Shown: piece after piece, positions 1-7,900 of the stretch
Layout of the letters: every line of letters begins with the position of its first letter
How positions within the stretch are numbered: the stretch's first letter is position 1
DNA from: Mycobacterium sp. E740
GTDB taxonomy: Bacteria; Actinomycetota; Actinomycetes; Mycobacteriales; Mycobacteriaceae
DNA length: 36,311 nucleotides
NCBI RefSeq assembly: GCF_001672895.1
Contig: NZ_LZKP01000092.1
Span: forward strand, 1-36,311
Direction of reading: 5' to 3'
Notes under the pieces: model-generated
The model's database searches: none
The model's input: only the letters and a program-made list of their open reading frames with translations
What the model was told of the DNA's origin: nothing
Translations under genes and position numbers: made by a program

Positions 1-114
1 GCGACGCCGTTCGCGCCACCGCCCGCGCCGTTCGCGCCGCCGCCCCCGCCGTCACCCCCGGCGCCGGTCAACCCGTTCGCGCCGCCGCCGCCGGCACCGC
101 TGCCGCCGGCCTGA
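1..114 (+). CDS. C-terminal end of a proline-rich protein (partial, start outside window)
   Basis: The window opens inside a reading frame (frame 1) that ends at a TGA at 112-114. The 37 visible residues are almost only Pro, Ala and Phe, with a repeated PFAPPP unit and one NPF. Mycobacteria carry many exported or membrane proteins with such low-complexity tails, but nothing here identifies the family. Read on the other strand, the same DNA gives Gly/Ala/Asn-rich PE_PGRS-like text, but that frame has a stop at about 131-133 and no convincing start, so I prefer the plus strand. The next gene starts 31 bases downstream. Confidence 0.45.
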   Translation, partial: ATPFAPPPAPFAPPPPPSPPAPVNPFAPPPPAPLPPA

Positions 115-145
115 CCGAAGCGCGCGCCCGGCTAACCTCTGCGGC

Positions 146-892
146 GTGATCGTGCTGCTGCCGCCATCGGAGACCAAACAAACAGGTGGCGACGGGCCGC
201 CGCTGCGCATCGAGTCGCTCAGCTTCCCCAAACTCGGGCCGCTGCGCACCGAGTTGGTCGACGAGCTGGTCGAACTGGCAGCTGACCCGTCAGCATGCCG
301 GCGCGCGCTCGGGTTGTCGGCCTCGCAGGACGCCGAGATCGAGCGCAATGCGAGCCTGCGCAGCTCGCCGACCCTGCCCGCGATCCAGCGCTACACCGGC
401 GTGCTCTACGACGCCCTGGATATGGAGTCGCTCCGTGGCGCCGCCGCCGGTCGCGCGCGAGCCCGCCTGGCCGTCGGTTCGGCGTTGTTCGGGCTGTTGC
501 GCGCCGACGACCCGGTGCCGGCTTATCGACTCTCGGCGAGCTCGAAGCTGCCGGGCCGGCCGACACTGGCGACGCGGTGGCGTCCGCTGCTGGAACCCGT
601 GCTGGACCGCTTGGCGGCTGACGAACTCGTCGTCGACCTGCGGTCAGGGTCGTATGCGTCGCTCGGGCGGTTGGCCGACGCAGTCCGCGTCGACGTCGTC
701 GCCGAGCGTTCCGACGGCCGACGTAGCGTGGTGACCCACTTCAACAAGGCGCACAAGGGTCGGCTCGCCCGCGCCCTGGCCACGACCAGATCCGAGCCCG
801 ACGGGGCGGCCGGTGTCGCCGCCGTCGCGCGACGCGCCGGTATGCGGGTGGAGCGCCGGGGCGACGAACTGACCGTCGTTGTTCCGGCTTGA
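146..892 (+). CDS. yaaA: YaaA-family (UPF0246/DUF328) peroxide stress protein
   Basis: 248 aa, GTG start. The N-terminus MIVLLPPSETK matches the opening strand and loop of the YaaA family, and the C-terminal NKAHKGRLARAL stretch (about residues 199-210) matches the conserved basic segment of the family. In E. coli, YaaA lowers intracellular iron during hydrogen peroxide stress and binds DNA; that role is known there and only inferred here. No signal peptide or membrane segment is visible, so the protein is cytosolic. It converges on the small exported-protein gene at 905-1420, and the two stop codons lie inside one hairpin (890-907). The GTG was chosen because it gives the conserved family N-terminus directly. 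Confidence 0.8.
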   Translation: MIVLLPPSETKQTGGDGPPLRIESLSFPKLGPLRTELVDELVELAADPSACRRALGLSASQDAEIERNASLRSSPTLPAIQRYTGVLYDALDMESLRGAAAGRARARLAVGSALFGLLRADDPVPAYRLSASSKLPGRPTLATRWRPLLEPVLDRLAADELVVDLRSGSYASLGRLADAVRVDVVAERSDGRRSVVTHFNKAHKGRLARALATTRSEPDGAAGVAAVARRAGMRVERRGDELTVVVPA

Positions 893-907
893 CGGGTCGG
901 CCCGTCA
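890..907. terminator. Bidirectional terminator hairpin between convergent genes
   Basis: TGACGGG (890-896), loop TCGG, CCCGTCA (901-907): a perfect 7-bp stem with a 4-base loop. Its two ends are the stop codons of the flanking convergent genes. There is no U-tract, as is common for mycobacterial terminators. Confidence 0.55.
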
Positions 908-1420
908 GACGTCGGCGAGCCAGTCGCTGGTGTAGAACTCCGCGGGATTCTGGGAGAACGCGTCGGGGCGGCTGATGAACACCCACACTCCGGTGGCGCC
1001 CGGTTGGACGGCGTCGTGGAGCGTGATGGCGCCGTGGCCCACTCCGTCGATCTGCATCACACCCGCTGCCACCCCCGGATCGCCGGCGTGGCAGGTGGCC
1101 GCCGACGAGCGTGGTGCCTGGATGAGGCGAACGTCGTATCGCATGTTCGGTATCGCGGTGTCCATCGTGACGTCCGCGGACACATCAGAACCATTGGTGC
1201 GGACGACGCTGGTGGCCCGCGCGTAGCCGGTGGGCCCGTTATAGGCGGTGACGGTGTAGTCGCACCGGCGCAGGCCCTGGTTCAACGGTATGAACGTGCC
1301 GCCCTGCCCTGCGCTGACAGGGCCGTCCGCGGCAGCGGTGCCCGTGCTGGTGGTCAGCGTGAGCGGCGCCGCGAGGGCGATCGCCGCAACCAGGGTCGTC
1401 AACCGAATCGATCGGCGCAT
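905..1420 (-). CDS. Small exported protein of unknown function
   Basis: 171 aa. ATG at 1420 is preceded by a GGGGAG Shine-Dalgarno. Residues 1-32 form a typical Sec signal peptide: basic MRRSIR, a hydrophobic core, and a likely cleavage after an AxA-type site near residue 31. The mature part of about 140 aa has two cysteines (in RRCDYTV and AATCHAGD), which could form a disulfide outside the cell, and looks like a compact beta-rich domain. There is no lipobox and no second membrane segment, so it should be secreted or loosely wall-associated. I do not recognise the family. It converges on yaaA and is followed upstream by the fadD gene on the same strand, with 132 bases between them. Confidence 0.7.
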   Translation of the reverse strand: MRRSIRLTTLVAAIALAAPLTLTTSTGTAAADGPVSAGQGGTFIPLNQGLRRCDYTVTAYNGPTGYARATSVVRTNGSDVSADVTMDTAIPNMRYDVRLIQAPRSSAATCHAGDPGVAAGVMQIDGVGHGAITLHDAVQPGATGVWVFISRPDAFSQNPAEFYTSDWLADV

Positions 1421-1552
1421 GTCGTCTCCCCGTTCCTCGTCCGCTTCACCGCACTTTGCTGCAGGATTGCCCTCCGTCGCTACGGTAAACCACCGATACG
1501 CCGGACCGTTGAGCTATGACGGTGTTTGCTGGGTCTGACGGCGCGTCGCCGG

Positions 1553-3184
1553 TCAGTCCCGGCACTCGACGACGTCGTAGGCTCCGTCGGCGTAGCTGGC
1601 CCTGATGAGCTTCTTGTCGAACTTGCCGACGCTCGTCTTGGGCACCTCGTCGACGAACACCCACCGTTCGGGTAGCCAGAACCGGGCTACCTTGTCGCTC
1701 AGGTACTTCCGCAGTTCCTCTGCGGTCACCGACGCGTCGTCGTGCACGACGACAGCCGCCAACGGGCGCTCCTGCCAGCGGTCGTCGGGCACCGCGACGA
1801 CCGCGGCCTCGAACACGGCGGGGTGTTCGGCGATGCACAGTTCCAGCTCGACCGACGAAATCCACTCGCCGCCGGACTTGATCACGTCCTTGGCGCGGTC
1901 GGTCAGGGTGATGAACCCCTGCGGGTCGATCCTGCCAACGTCGCCGGTGCGCAACCAGCCTGAGTCGAACTTCGCCGGGTCGGCATTGCGATAGTACGAG
2001 CCGGTGATCCACGGACCGCGAATCTCTATCTCGCCCACGGCTTTACCGTCGGCGGGCAGCACGGCGCCGTCGTCGTCGACGAGGCGCACTTCTACCCCGC
2101 TCATGACCCGCCCCGCCGAGGCGCGCAGCGCCCAGTGCTCGGCTTCACCGGCCTCCGGCGGCGGGCTCGCCAGCGCGGCCAGCGGCGAGGTCTCGGTCAT
2201 CCCCCAGCCCTGCCGGATCATGACGCCGTAGCGCTGCTGATACTCCTTCATCATTCCCAGCGGCACTGCCGATCCGCCGCAGGTGACCAGTCGCAGGGAC
2301 GAGATGTCTCGGTCCGGATGCGCGTGCAGGTGATGAAGCACGTCGTTCCAGATCGTCGGCACCGCAGCGGCGATCGTGGGCCGGTGGCGTTCGATCATGT
2401 CGACCAGCGGGTCGGCCTGCAGGAAACGGTCGGGCAGCAGCAGATCCGCTCCCGCCATCATCGCCGCATACGGTTGGCCCCACGCGTTCGCATGGAACAT
2501 CGGCACGATCGGCAACACGCGGTCGCCGCCGACGAGACCGACGCAGTCGGCCATGCACAGCGCCATCGAATGCAAGTAGGTCGAGCGGTGGCTGTAGACA
2601 ACACCTTTCGGGTCGCCGGTCGTCCCGCTGGTGTAACACATTGCGGCGGCGCTCTTCTCGTCGAGATCGGGCCAGTCGTACTCGGGCGGCTGGCCGGCGA
2701 TGAGCTCGTCGTAGCGGATCACCGCGCGGCCCCCGGCGGCGAGTTCGGAGACATCGCCTTCACCGACCGCCACCACGGTGTGCACCGTCCTCAACTCCGG
2801 CAGGATCGGGGCGAGCAGCCCGGCGAGTGACATATCCACCAGCACAACGGAATCCTCGGCCTGGTTGGCGATGAACGCGATCTGCTCCGCGGCCAACCGG
2901 ATGTTGAGTGTGTGCAACACGGCGCCCATGGCCGGCGCGGCGAAGTACGTCTCCAGATGCTCCTGGTTGTTCCACATGAACGTGGCCACCCGCTGTCCGC
3001 CTGTCACACCGAGCGAGCGCAAGCCATGTGCCAGCTGCGCCACCCGGGTTCCGAGCTCGCCATAGCTGACCTCACGGTGTCCGCCGGCCGTCGCCGTGAT
3101 GGCCTTACGGTTGGAGTGCCAGCCGGTGCCGTGCCGGAGAATGCCGGTTATGGTCAGCGGAAAGTCCTGCATCGTGCTGTCCAC
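1553..3184 (-). CDS. fadD: Long-chain fatty-acid--CoA ligase (FadD-type, AMP-forming)
   Basis: 543 aa from the GTG at 3184, which has an AGGGGAGG Shine-Dalgarno just upstream; an ATG at 3172 (MQDFPLTI) is the alternative. The family signatures of the ANL adenylating superfamily are present: the phosphate loop YTSGTTGDPKG (about 183-193), the GWGMTE motif of the adenylate-binding site, the hinge region around WLRTGDVG and DRAKDVIKSGGE, and the C-terminal catalytic lysine in SVGKFDKK. It activates a carboxylic acid to acyl-AMP and then to acyl-CoA. The exact substrate (fatty acid or sterol side chain) cannot be read from sequence, so no fadD number is given. It is divergent from the hotdog-like gene at 3266, with 81 bases between them and no KstR-type palindrome visible there. 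Confidence 0.9.
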   Translation of the reverse strand: MDSTMQDFPLTITGILRHGTGWHSNRKAITATAGGHREVSYGELGTRVAQLAHGLRSLGVTGGQRVATFMWNNQEHLETYFAAPAMGAVLHTLNIRLAAEQIAFIANQAEDSVVLVDMSLAGLLAPILPELRTVHTVVAVGEGDVSELAAGGRAVIRYDELIAGQPPEYDWPDLDEKSAAAMCYTSGTTGDPKGVVYSHRSTYLHSMALCMADCVGLVGGDRVLPIVPMFHANAWGQPYAAMMAGADLLLPDRFLQADPLVDMIERHRPTIAAAVPTIWNDVLHHLHAHPDRDISSLRLVTCGGSAVPLGMMKEYQQRYGVMIRQGWGMTETSPLAALASPPPEAGEAEHWALRASAGRVMSGVEVRLVDDDGAVLPADGKAVGEIEIRGPWITGSYYRNADPAKFDSGWLRTGDVGRIDPQGFITLTDRAKDVIKSGGEWISSVELELCIAEHPAVFEAAVVAVPDDRWQERPLAAVVVHDDASVTAEELRKYLSDKVARFWLPERWVFVDEVPKTSVGKFDKKLIRASYADGAYDVVECRD

Positions 3185-3265
3185 GGCGCCTCCCCTGTTC
3201 GATAGCGCCATGATGGTCGATGCCGCCGCGATTGGGCGGGAAACGGCTTCAGACAGGAGTGCCGC

Positions 3266-4114
3266 GTGTTGCGTGATATCCGGGAGCTGACCGATTCGCC
3301 CGAGGAGTACGCCGAGGAACTGCGCAGGCGCTGGGGTGGGCTGCTCAGCTACCGCTACATCGGGCGAAGCTACGCCCAGATGGACCTCGTCGACGAGGAC
3401 AACACCGTCGCCGTCCGCCGCGACATGCGCGACGCGGCCGGCGGACTGCTGTTCGCCGTGCTCGGCATCTCGGCGCCCGAGAGCGGCCACATGTCCGACC
3501 TGGAGGCGGTGCCCAACCCGGTCATCCACTCCTGCCAGATCGTCGACCCCGGCATCGACGTGCGCCGCATCGAAGTGGTGTCCGAAGAACTGCGGGTGGG
3601 CCGCCAGATGGGTTACAGCCGGGCCAAGATCGTCGACGCCGACGACTCCACCCGTGTACTCGCGCTGATCGAGGGCCAAGGTGTCAGCATCGGCACGCCC
3701 CCGGACGGCCTGGAACGGATGGAAGCCAACCCCCTGGAGGTGGTCGACTCCCCCGACCTTCCGCCACTGTGGCAGGTGTTCGGCGGTCGCCGCAGGCCCG
3801 ACGGTCGCTGGGGGCTGCCCGAACTGTCAGCCGAGGTCGCCTCGCCGGATGCCGCGCTCCACGTGGGACCGCAGTTCGTCATGCTCGAGACCGCGGCGAT
3901 CGATGCCGCGGCCGATCTCGCGGGCACTGATCGCCTGCACGGGGTGTCGTGCCATGTGATGTTCATGGCCCGTGGCAAGGCCGGCCCGTTCCGGCTGGAC
4001 GCCGAACCGGTACGCGGGCCCGCCGGCACCGTCGCGGTGCGGGTGCTGATGCACGACGAAGGCGTCGACGACCGGGTCATCACCTCGGCGTCGTACGTGT
4101 TCCGGGCGGTATAG
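3266..4114 (+). CDS. Probable double-hotdog acyl-CoA thioesterase-like protein
   Basis: 282 aa; GTG start at 3266 with AGGAG seven bases upstream. The protein appears to consist of two halves of about 130 residues. The first contains a PaaI-like segment (AVPNPVIHS and RRIEVVSEELRVGRQMGYSRAKIVD, the typical long antiparallel strands of a hotdog fold). The second ends with MARGKAGPFRLDAEPVRG and AVRVLMHDEG, which resembles the closing strands of thioesterase domains. It lacks a signal peptide. Acyl-CoA thioester hydrolysis is inferred from this fold resemblance and from its place beside a divergent FadD acyl-CoA ligase. I am sure it is a gene and moderately sure of the fold. Confidence 0.65.
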   Translation: MLRDIRELTDSPEEYAEELRRRWGGLLSYRYIGRSYAQMDLVDEDNTVAVRRDMRDAAGGLLFAVLGISAPESGHMSDLEAVPNPVIHSCQIVDPGIDVRRIEVVSEELRVGRQMGYSRAKIVDADDSTRVLALIEGQGVSIGTPPDGLERMEANPLEVVDSPDLPPLWQVFGGRRRPDGRWGLPELSAEVASPDAALHVGPQFVMLETAAIDAAADLAGTDRLHGVSCHVMFMARGKAGPFRLDAEPVRGPAGTVAVRVLMHDEGVDDRVITSASYVFRAV

Positions 4115-4152
4115 CGCGAAATCGCCCACGGGCCCCATGAGACACTTCGGTC

Positions 4153-5070
4153 ATGGTTGTCGCAATCGCCCGCCCCAAGCTCGAAGGGAACGTCGCCGTC
4201 GGTGAGGACCGCCGCATCGGCTTCGCCGAGTTCGGTGATCCGCAAGGCCGCGCGGTCTTCTGGCTGCACGGCACCCCCGGAGCCCGACGCCAGATCCCGA
4301 TGGAGGCGCGGGTTTACGCCGAGAAGGCCAACATCCGGCTGATCGGTCTCGACAGGCCCGGTATCGGATCGTCGACCCCGCACCGATACGACACCGTCGT
4401 CGCGTTCGCCGAAGACCTGCGCACCATCGCGGACACGCTCGGCATCGACAAGATGGTGGTCGTCGGACTGTCCGGCGGCGGCCCGTACACGCTCGGATGT
4501 GCCGCGGCGATGCCCGACCGGGTGGTCGCAGTCGGCGTGATCGGCGGTGTCGCCCCGACGGTGGGGGTGGACGCGATCAAGGGCGGACTGATGGGCAACC
4601 TCGGCACGCGGGTCGCGCCGCTGCTGCAGTACGCGGGCACGCCCATCGGGTTGGTGGCCTCGGCGCTCATCCGGTTCATCAAGCCGGTTGCGTCGCCGGC
4701 CGCCGACCTGTACGGCCGGGTGTCGCCGGAGGCCGACCGTCGCCTGCTGGCGCGCCCGGAGATCAAGGCGATGTTCCTCGACGACCTGCTCAACGGCAGC
4801 CGCAAGCAGCTGGCCGCGCCGTTCTCCGACATCGTCGTGTTCGCCAGAGACTGGGGATTCCGCCTCGACGAGATCACCGTGCCCGTGCGCTGGTGGCACG
4901 GCGACGCCGACCACATCGTCCCGTACAAGCACGGAGAGCATGTGGTGTCCCGGCTCGCCGACGCTCAGCTCTACCCCATGCCGGGTGAAAGCCACCTCGC
5001 GGGTCTGGGCCGGGCCGAGGAGATCCTCGAGACGATGATGAAAGTCTGGGACGAGTACGGCGACTCTTGA
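4153..5070 (+). CDS. Alpha/beta-hydrolase fold protein
   Basis: 305 aa. Oxyanion-hole motif HGTPG at 39-43, nucleophile elbow GLSGG with Ser107, acidic residues in HGDADH (Asp251/Asp253) and a catalytic His281 in GESHLAG: a complete catalytic triad in the usual order. A helical cap lies between about 135 and 235. It is cytosolic, with no signal peptide. In M. tuberculosis the alpha/beta hydrolase LipJ also lies close to cinA, but LipJ carries an additional cyclase domain that is absent here, so orthology is not claimed. The gene starts 38 bases after the hotdog-like gene and may be cotranscribed with it. Substrate unknown; esterase or epoxide/C-C hydrolase are possible. Confidence 0.8.
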   Translation: MVVAIARPKLEGNVAVGEDRRIGFAEFGDPQGRAVFWLHGTPGARRQIPMEARVYAEKANIRLIGLDRPGIGSSTPHRYDTVVAFAEDLRTIADTLGIDKMVVVGLSGGGPYTLGCAAAMPDRVVAVGVIGGVAPTVGVDAIKGGLMGNLGTRVAPLLQYAGTPIGLVASALIRFIKPVASPAADLYGRVSPEADRRLLARPEIKAMFLDDLLNGSRKQLAAPFSDIVVFARDWGFRLDEITVPVRWWHGDADHIVPYKHGEHVVSRLADAQLYPMPGESHLAGLGRAEEILETMMKVWDEYGDS

Positions 5071-5084
5071 CGGTCGGACCGCGC

Positions 5085-5306
5085 TCAGCGGTTCAACCAG
5101 CCGGACACCGTCGCCAGGTCCCGGCTGTATGCCATCAGCATGTCGTCGTGGTAGAGCGCGCCCCCGCTGATTGCATCGGGCCCCTGCCAGATCACATGCA
5201 CCCGCACCGGAGCGCGGGTGTAGTAGTCGGTGCGGTCGGCGTCACGGCGATGCCATCCGGCCTGCGTGGCGCGTTCGGACATCTCCTCGCGCGCGTTTGC
5301 GGTCAT
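5085..5306 (-). CDS. Small conserved-looking protein, function unknown
   Basis: 73 aa. ATG at 5306 is preceded by a near-perfect Shine-Dalgarno (AGGAGGT at about 5314-5320), which decides the start over longer in-frame alternatives. The sequence is hydrophilic with many charged residues in its first half (TANAREEMSER), then an aromatic beta-like stretch (VRVHVIWQGPD) and a C-terminal helix. There are no cysteines, signal peptide or membrane segment. It lies between the alpha/beta hydrolase (convergent, 14 bases away) and cinA (same strand, upstream), and could be translated from the cinA transcript or from its own promoter. I do not recognise a family. Confidence 0.6.
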   Translation of the reverse strand: MTANAREEMSERATQAGWHRRDADRTDYYTRAPVRVHVIWQGPDAISGGALYHDDMLMAYSRDLATVSGWLNR

Positions 5307-5369
5307 CGGGTAGTACCTCCTGTGTCGCGAGTACGTTAGCCGACCGGCCCAGCGCGGCTGCAACTGCCG

Positions 5370-6629
5370 TCAGCTCAGCGCGCGACGGAGCATGTGCATC
5401 GCGACGGTGGTCGACCGATCGCGGATGTCGGCGCGGTTGCCGGGCAACCGCAGTGTCCTGGTGACGGTGGGACCGTCGGTCAGCTTCAGGCTGAAACACA
5501 CTGTGCCGACCGGTTTTTCGGCTGTCCCACCGCCCGGGCCCGCGACGCCGGTGATCGCGATCGCGGTGTCGACGCCGAACCGGTTCACCGCACCGTCGGC
5601 CATGGCTTCGGCGACCGGTTCGGACACCGCGCCGTGCGCTTCGATCAGCGCCGGATCCACTCCGAGCAGCCCCACCTTCGCGTCGTTGGCATAGGACACC
5701 ACCGCGCCGGCGACGTAGGCCGACGACCCCGCGAGGTCGGTCAGCCGGGCGGCCAGCAATCCCCCGGTGCAGGACTCGGCGGTCGCGATGCGCCGGCCGC
5801 TCAACAGCCGGGCGACCTGCTCGTCGACGCGCGAGCCGTCCTCGGAGAAGATCGCCTCACCGTGCCGGTCACGCAGCAGGACCATCAGCTCGCGGTAGGT
5901 GTCGGCGGCGTCGGGCTCGTAGCGGGTGACCACCTCGAGTTCGCCGCGCCGCAGACACGTGGTGATCTCGAGTCGCTCGAAACCGCGGATGCTTCGTTCG
6001 GCGTCGCGCAGCGTGTCGGCAAGCCCGGACTCCGGCAGCCCGAACATCCGCACAGTCTCCTGCTGATACGCCGTGCGGCCCGCGATCGCCTCCTGCACTG
6101 CGGCGGTCTGCAGCGCCAGCGGCCACATCGGCTGCAGCTCGCGGGGCGGGCCGGGAAGCACGACCACCGTCGGCGTACCCGGCACCACGACACCCGGTGC
6201 GGTGCCCACGGGATCGATGACGTCGGCGCCTTCGGGGATGAGCGCCTGCTTGCGGTTCGAGGCCTGGATCGCCTCGGCGTCGACGTCGGGGAATCGCGCC
6301 ATCAGGCGTGCGACGATGTCGGCGATCTTGGCTTCAAGTCGCTTGTCCAGCACCAGGTTTCGGCCAGTGAAGCGTGCCACTGTCTCGACGGTCATGTCGT
6401 CGGCGGTGGGGCCGAGACCGCCGCTGGTGACGATCAGGTCCACGCCCTCGGCGGCCAGGAACCGCAGCTGTGCCTCGATGTCGCCGGGCCGGTCGCCGCA
6501 GAGCGTGATGTGCGCCAGCTCGACGCCCAGCTCCAGCAGTCGATCGGCCAGCCAAGGTCCGTTGAGGTCCTGCACCCGGCCGGTCAAGACCTCGGTGCCG
6601 GTGACGACGATGCCCGCGCGTGCGCTCAC
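5370..6629 (-). CDS. cinA: CinA family protein (competence/damage-inducible; MoCF domain plus NMN deamidase-like domain)
   Basis: 419 aa, GTG start at 6629. The N-terminal half (1-170) is a MoCF/COG1058 domain: [16 protein letters not shown] at the start, [13 protein letters not shown] at about 68-80 and PGTAPG-like [12 protein letters not shown]. The C-terminal domain (about 265-419) is the pyridine-nucleotide amidase domain with the [14 protein letters not shown] catalytic segment (about 284-297), [15 protein letters not shown] and [17 protein letters not shown]. Such proteins deamidate NMN and hydrolyse ADP-ribose in other bacteria, so it should serve in NAD recycling; CinA of M. tuberculosis (Rv1901) has been linked to cleavage of NAD-drug adducts. 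The length is normal for the two-domain form. It is divergent from the thioesterase gene, with only about 50 bases between starts. Confidence 0.95.
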   Translation of the reverse strand: MSARAGIVVTGTEVLTGRVQDLNGPWLADRLLELGVELAHITLCGDRPGDIEAQLRFLAAEGVDLIVTSGGLGPTADDMTVETVARFTGRNLVLDKRLEAKIADIVARLMARFPDVDAEAIQASNRKQALIPEGADVIDPVGTAPGVVVPGTPTVVVLPGPPRELQPMWPLALQTAAVQEAIAGRTAYQQETVRMFGLPESGLADTLRDAERSIRGFERLEITTCLRRGELEVVTRYEPDAADTYRELMVLLRDRHGEAIFSEDGSRVDEQVARLLSGRRIATAESCTGGLLAARLTDLAGSSAYVAGAVVSYANDAKVGLLGVDPALIEAHGAVSEPVAEAMADGAVNRFGVDTAIAITGVAGPGGGTAEKPVGTVCFSLKLTDGPTVTRTLRLPGNRADIRDRSTTVAMHMLRRALS

Positions 6630-6686
6630 GACCTACGACACTACGGGTCGCTGCGGTGGCGCCGCAGAGCGGTAATGTCGTTACCC

Positions 6687-7073
6687 ATGACCGCGCCGAA
6701 GTCGCTTCGCGAGTTGTTCGATCAACTCGGCCTGACCGAGGTGCCGTCGGCCGAGGGCACCGTGACGATGGAGATGCCCGTCGACGAGCGCACCGTCAAC
6801 ACCGCGGGCGGTCTGCAGGGCGGGTTGATCGCGACGATGGCCGACGTCACCGCGGGCCAACTGGCCGCGCGGGCCACCCCGTTCGGGCACGGGATCGCCA
6901 CCACCGATCTGTTCATCCGCTACCTGCGGCCGATCAAGGTCGGGCCGGCCCGTGCGGTCGCGCGCATCTTGCGCACCGGAAAGCGCTCGGCCGTCGTGCA
7001 GGTCGACATCTACCGCGGCAACGACGACGAGGTCGGCGCCACGGCGACCGTCAACTTCGCCGCCGTCGACTGA
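6687..7073 (+). CDS. PaaI-type hotdog thioesterase
   Basis: 128 aa from the ATG at 6687; an in-frame ATG at 6675 would add four residues, and neither has a good Shine-Dalgarno, so translation may be leaderless or weakly initiated. One hotdog domain: the segment NTAGGLQGGLIATMADVTAG carries the GG-containing central helix of PaaI thioesterases (usually HGG; here LQGG), followed by TTDLFIRYLRPIKVGPARAVARILRTGK, the typical long strands. It should hydrolyse acyl- or aryl-CoA thioesters in the cytosol. It is divergent from cinA and convergent with the SDR gene 15 bases downstream. Confidence 0.85.
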   Translation: MTAPKSLRELFDQLGLTEVPSAEGTVTMEMPVDERTVNTAGGLQGGLIATMADVTAGQLAARATPFGHGIATTDLFIRYLRPIKVGPARAVARILRTGKRSAVVQVDIYRGNDDEVGATATVNFAAVD

Positions 7074-7087
7074 CGTTGGCGGCGCCG

Positions 7088-7822
7088 CTATTTGTGCGGG
7101 ACGTCGTTGGTGAGGCCGCCGTCCATGACGTACTCGGCGCCCGTCGAGTACCGCGACTCGTCACTGGCCAGGAAAACCACGAACGTCGCGACTTCCTCGG
7201 GCTGACCCGGGCGGCCCAGCGGGATCCGCAGCATGTTGTCGGGAAAGTGTTTGGTCATCGGCGTGCGGATGAAGCCCGGGTGCACAGAGTTCACCCGGAT
7301 GTTGTGCGGGCCCAACTCGAGCGCCGCGGACTTCGTCAGCCCACGCACCGCCCACTTCGAGGCCACGTACGGATGCACCATGATCGCGCCGCGCAGCCCC
7401 TCGATCGACGAGATGTTGATGATGGAGCCGCCGCCAGCCGCCTTCATCGCCTCGACGGAGTGCTGCATCCCGAGGAAAGTACCGGTCAGATTGACGTCGA
7501 TGACCTTCTGCCACTTGGCCATGTCGAACTGGCCGATCTGACCGAGCGCCACCGTGCCCGCGTTGTTCACCAGCACGTTGAGCTTGCCGAACTCGTCGAC
7601 CGCGGTGGCGACCGCGGCCTCCCACTGGTCGGCCTGGGTGACGTCGAGATGGACGTAGCGGGCCGACTCGCCGATCTCGTCGGCCAGCGCCTTGCCCTTC
7701 TCGTCGAGGATGTCACCGATCACGACCTTGGCGCCTTCGGCGACCAGAGCCCGGGCGTCGGCGGCGCCCATCCCTTGCGCGCCGCCACTGATCAGTGCCA
7801 CCTTGTCGTCCACGCGTCCCAT
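7088..7822 (-). CDS. Short-chain dehydrogenase, 3-alpha/20-beta-hydroxysteroid dehydrogenase-like
   Basis: 244 aa. Classical SDR features: cofactor motif SGGAQGMGA (12-20), acidic Asp37 in GDILD at the end of beta-2 (prefers NAD), NNAG at 86-89, Asn111, Ser139, Tyr152 and Lys156 (YVASK), and the PG motif near HPGFIRTP. The N-terminal half resembles FabG3/Rv2002 of M. tuberculosis, an NADH-dependent 20-beta-hydroxysteroid dehydrogenase (GxGMGA, AEGAKVVxGDILDExGKA). It is therefore likely to oxidise or reduce a steroid or similar alcohol. It is divergent from the DapB-like gene, and a KstR-type operator (7856-7869) lies 34 bases upstream of its start, so sterol-responsive control is plausible. 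Confidence 0.85.
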   Translation of the reverse strand: MGRVDDKVALISGGAQGMGAADARALVAEGAKVVIGDILDEKGKALADEIGESARYVHLDVTQADQWEAAVATAVDEFGKLNVLVNNAGTVALGQIGQFDMAKWQKVIDVNLTGTFLGMQHSVEAMKAAGGGSIINISSIEGLRGAIMVHPYVASKWAVRGLTKSAALELGPHNIRVNSVHPGFIRTPMTKHFPDNMLRIPLGRPGQPEEVATFVVFLASDESRYSTGAEYVMDGGLTNDVPHK

Positions 7823-7855
7823 GGGGCGTCAGGCTACCGCACCACCCTGAGCAAC

Positions 7856-7869
7856 TAGAACCTGTTCCA
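7856..7869. promoter_or_regulatory. KstR-type operator between divergent SDR and DapB-like genes
   Basis: TAGAACCTGTTCCA fits the KstR consensus TNNAACNNGTTNNA at every fixed position. It lies 34 bases upstream of the SDR start and 31 bases upstream of the DapB-like start. A -10-like CATACT at 7888-7893 sits 7 bases before the ATG at 7901, so the operator would cover the -35 region of a leaderless promoter. Consensus recalled from published mycobacterial KstR work; binding not tested. Confidence 0.75.
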
Positions 7870-7900
7870 ATTTCGGTGCGTACCACGCATACTGCTCGCC

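Noticed and set aside
1..111. Minus-strand PE_PGRS-like Gly/Ala/Asn-rich frame
   Set aside because: The frame has a stop at about 131-133 and no plausible start inside the window, while the plus-strand proline-rich frame ends cleanly before yaaA.
3185..3679. N-terminal extension of the FadD protein by about 165 codons
   Set aside because: The extension is antisense to the hotdog-like gene, shows no domain, and a strong Shine-Dalgarno marks the GTG at 3184.
5394..6674. Long open frame running in front of the thioesterase, antisense to cinA
   Set aside because: Only the last 128-132 codons match a protein family; the rest is the complement of cinA.
7079..7088. GCGGCGCCGC palindrome between the thioesterase and SDR genes as a terminator
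   Set aside because: Self-complementary with no loop and very short; common by chance in GC-rich DNA.
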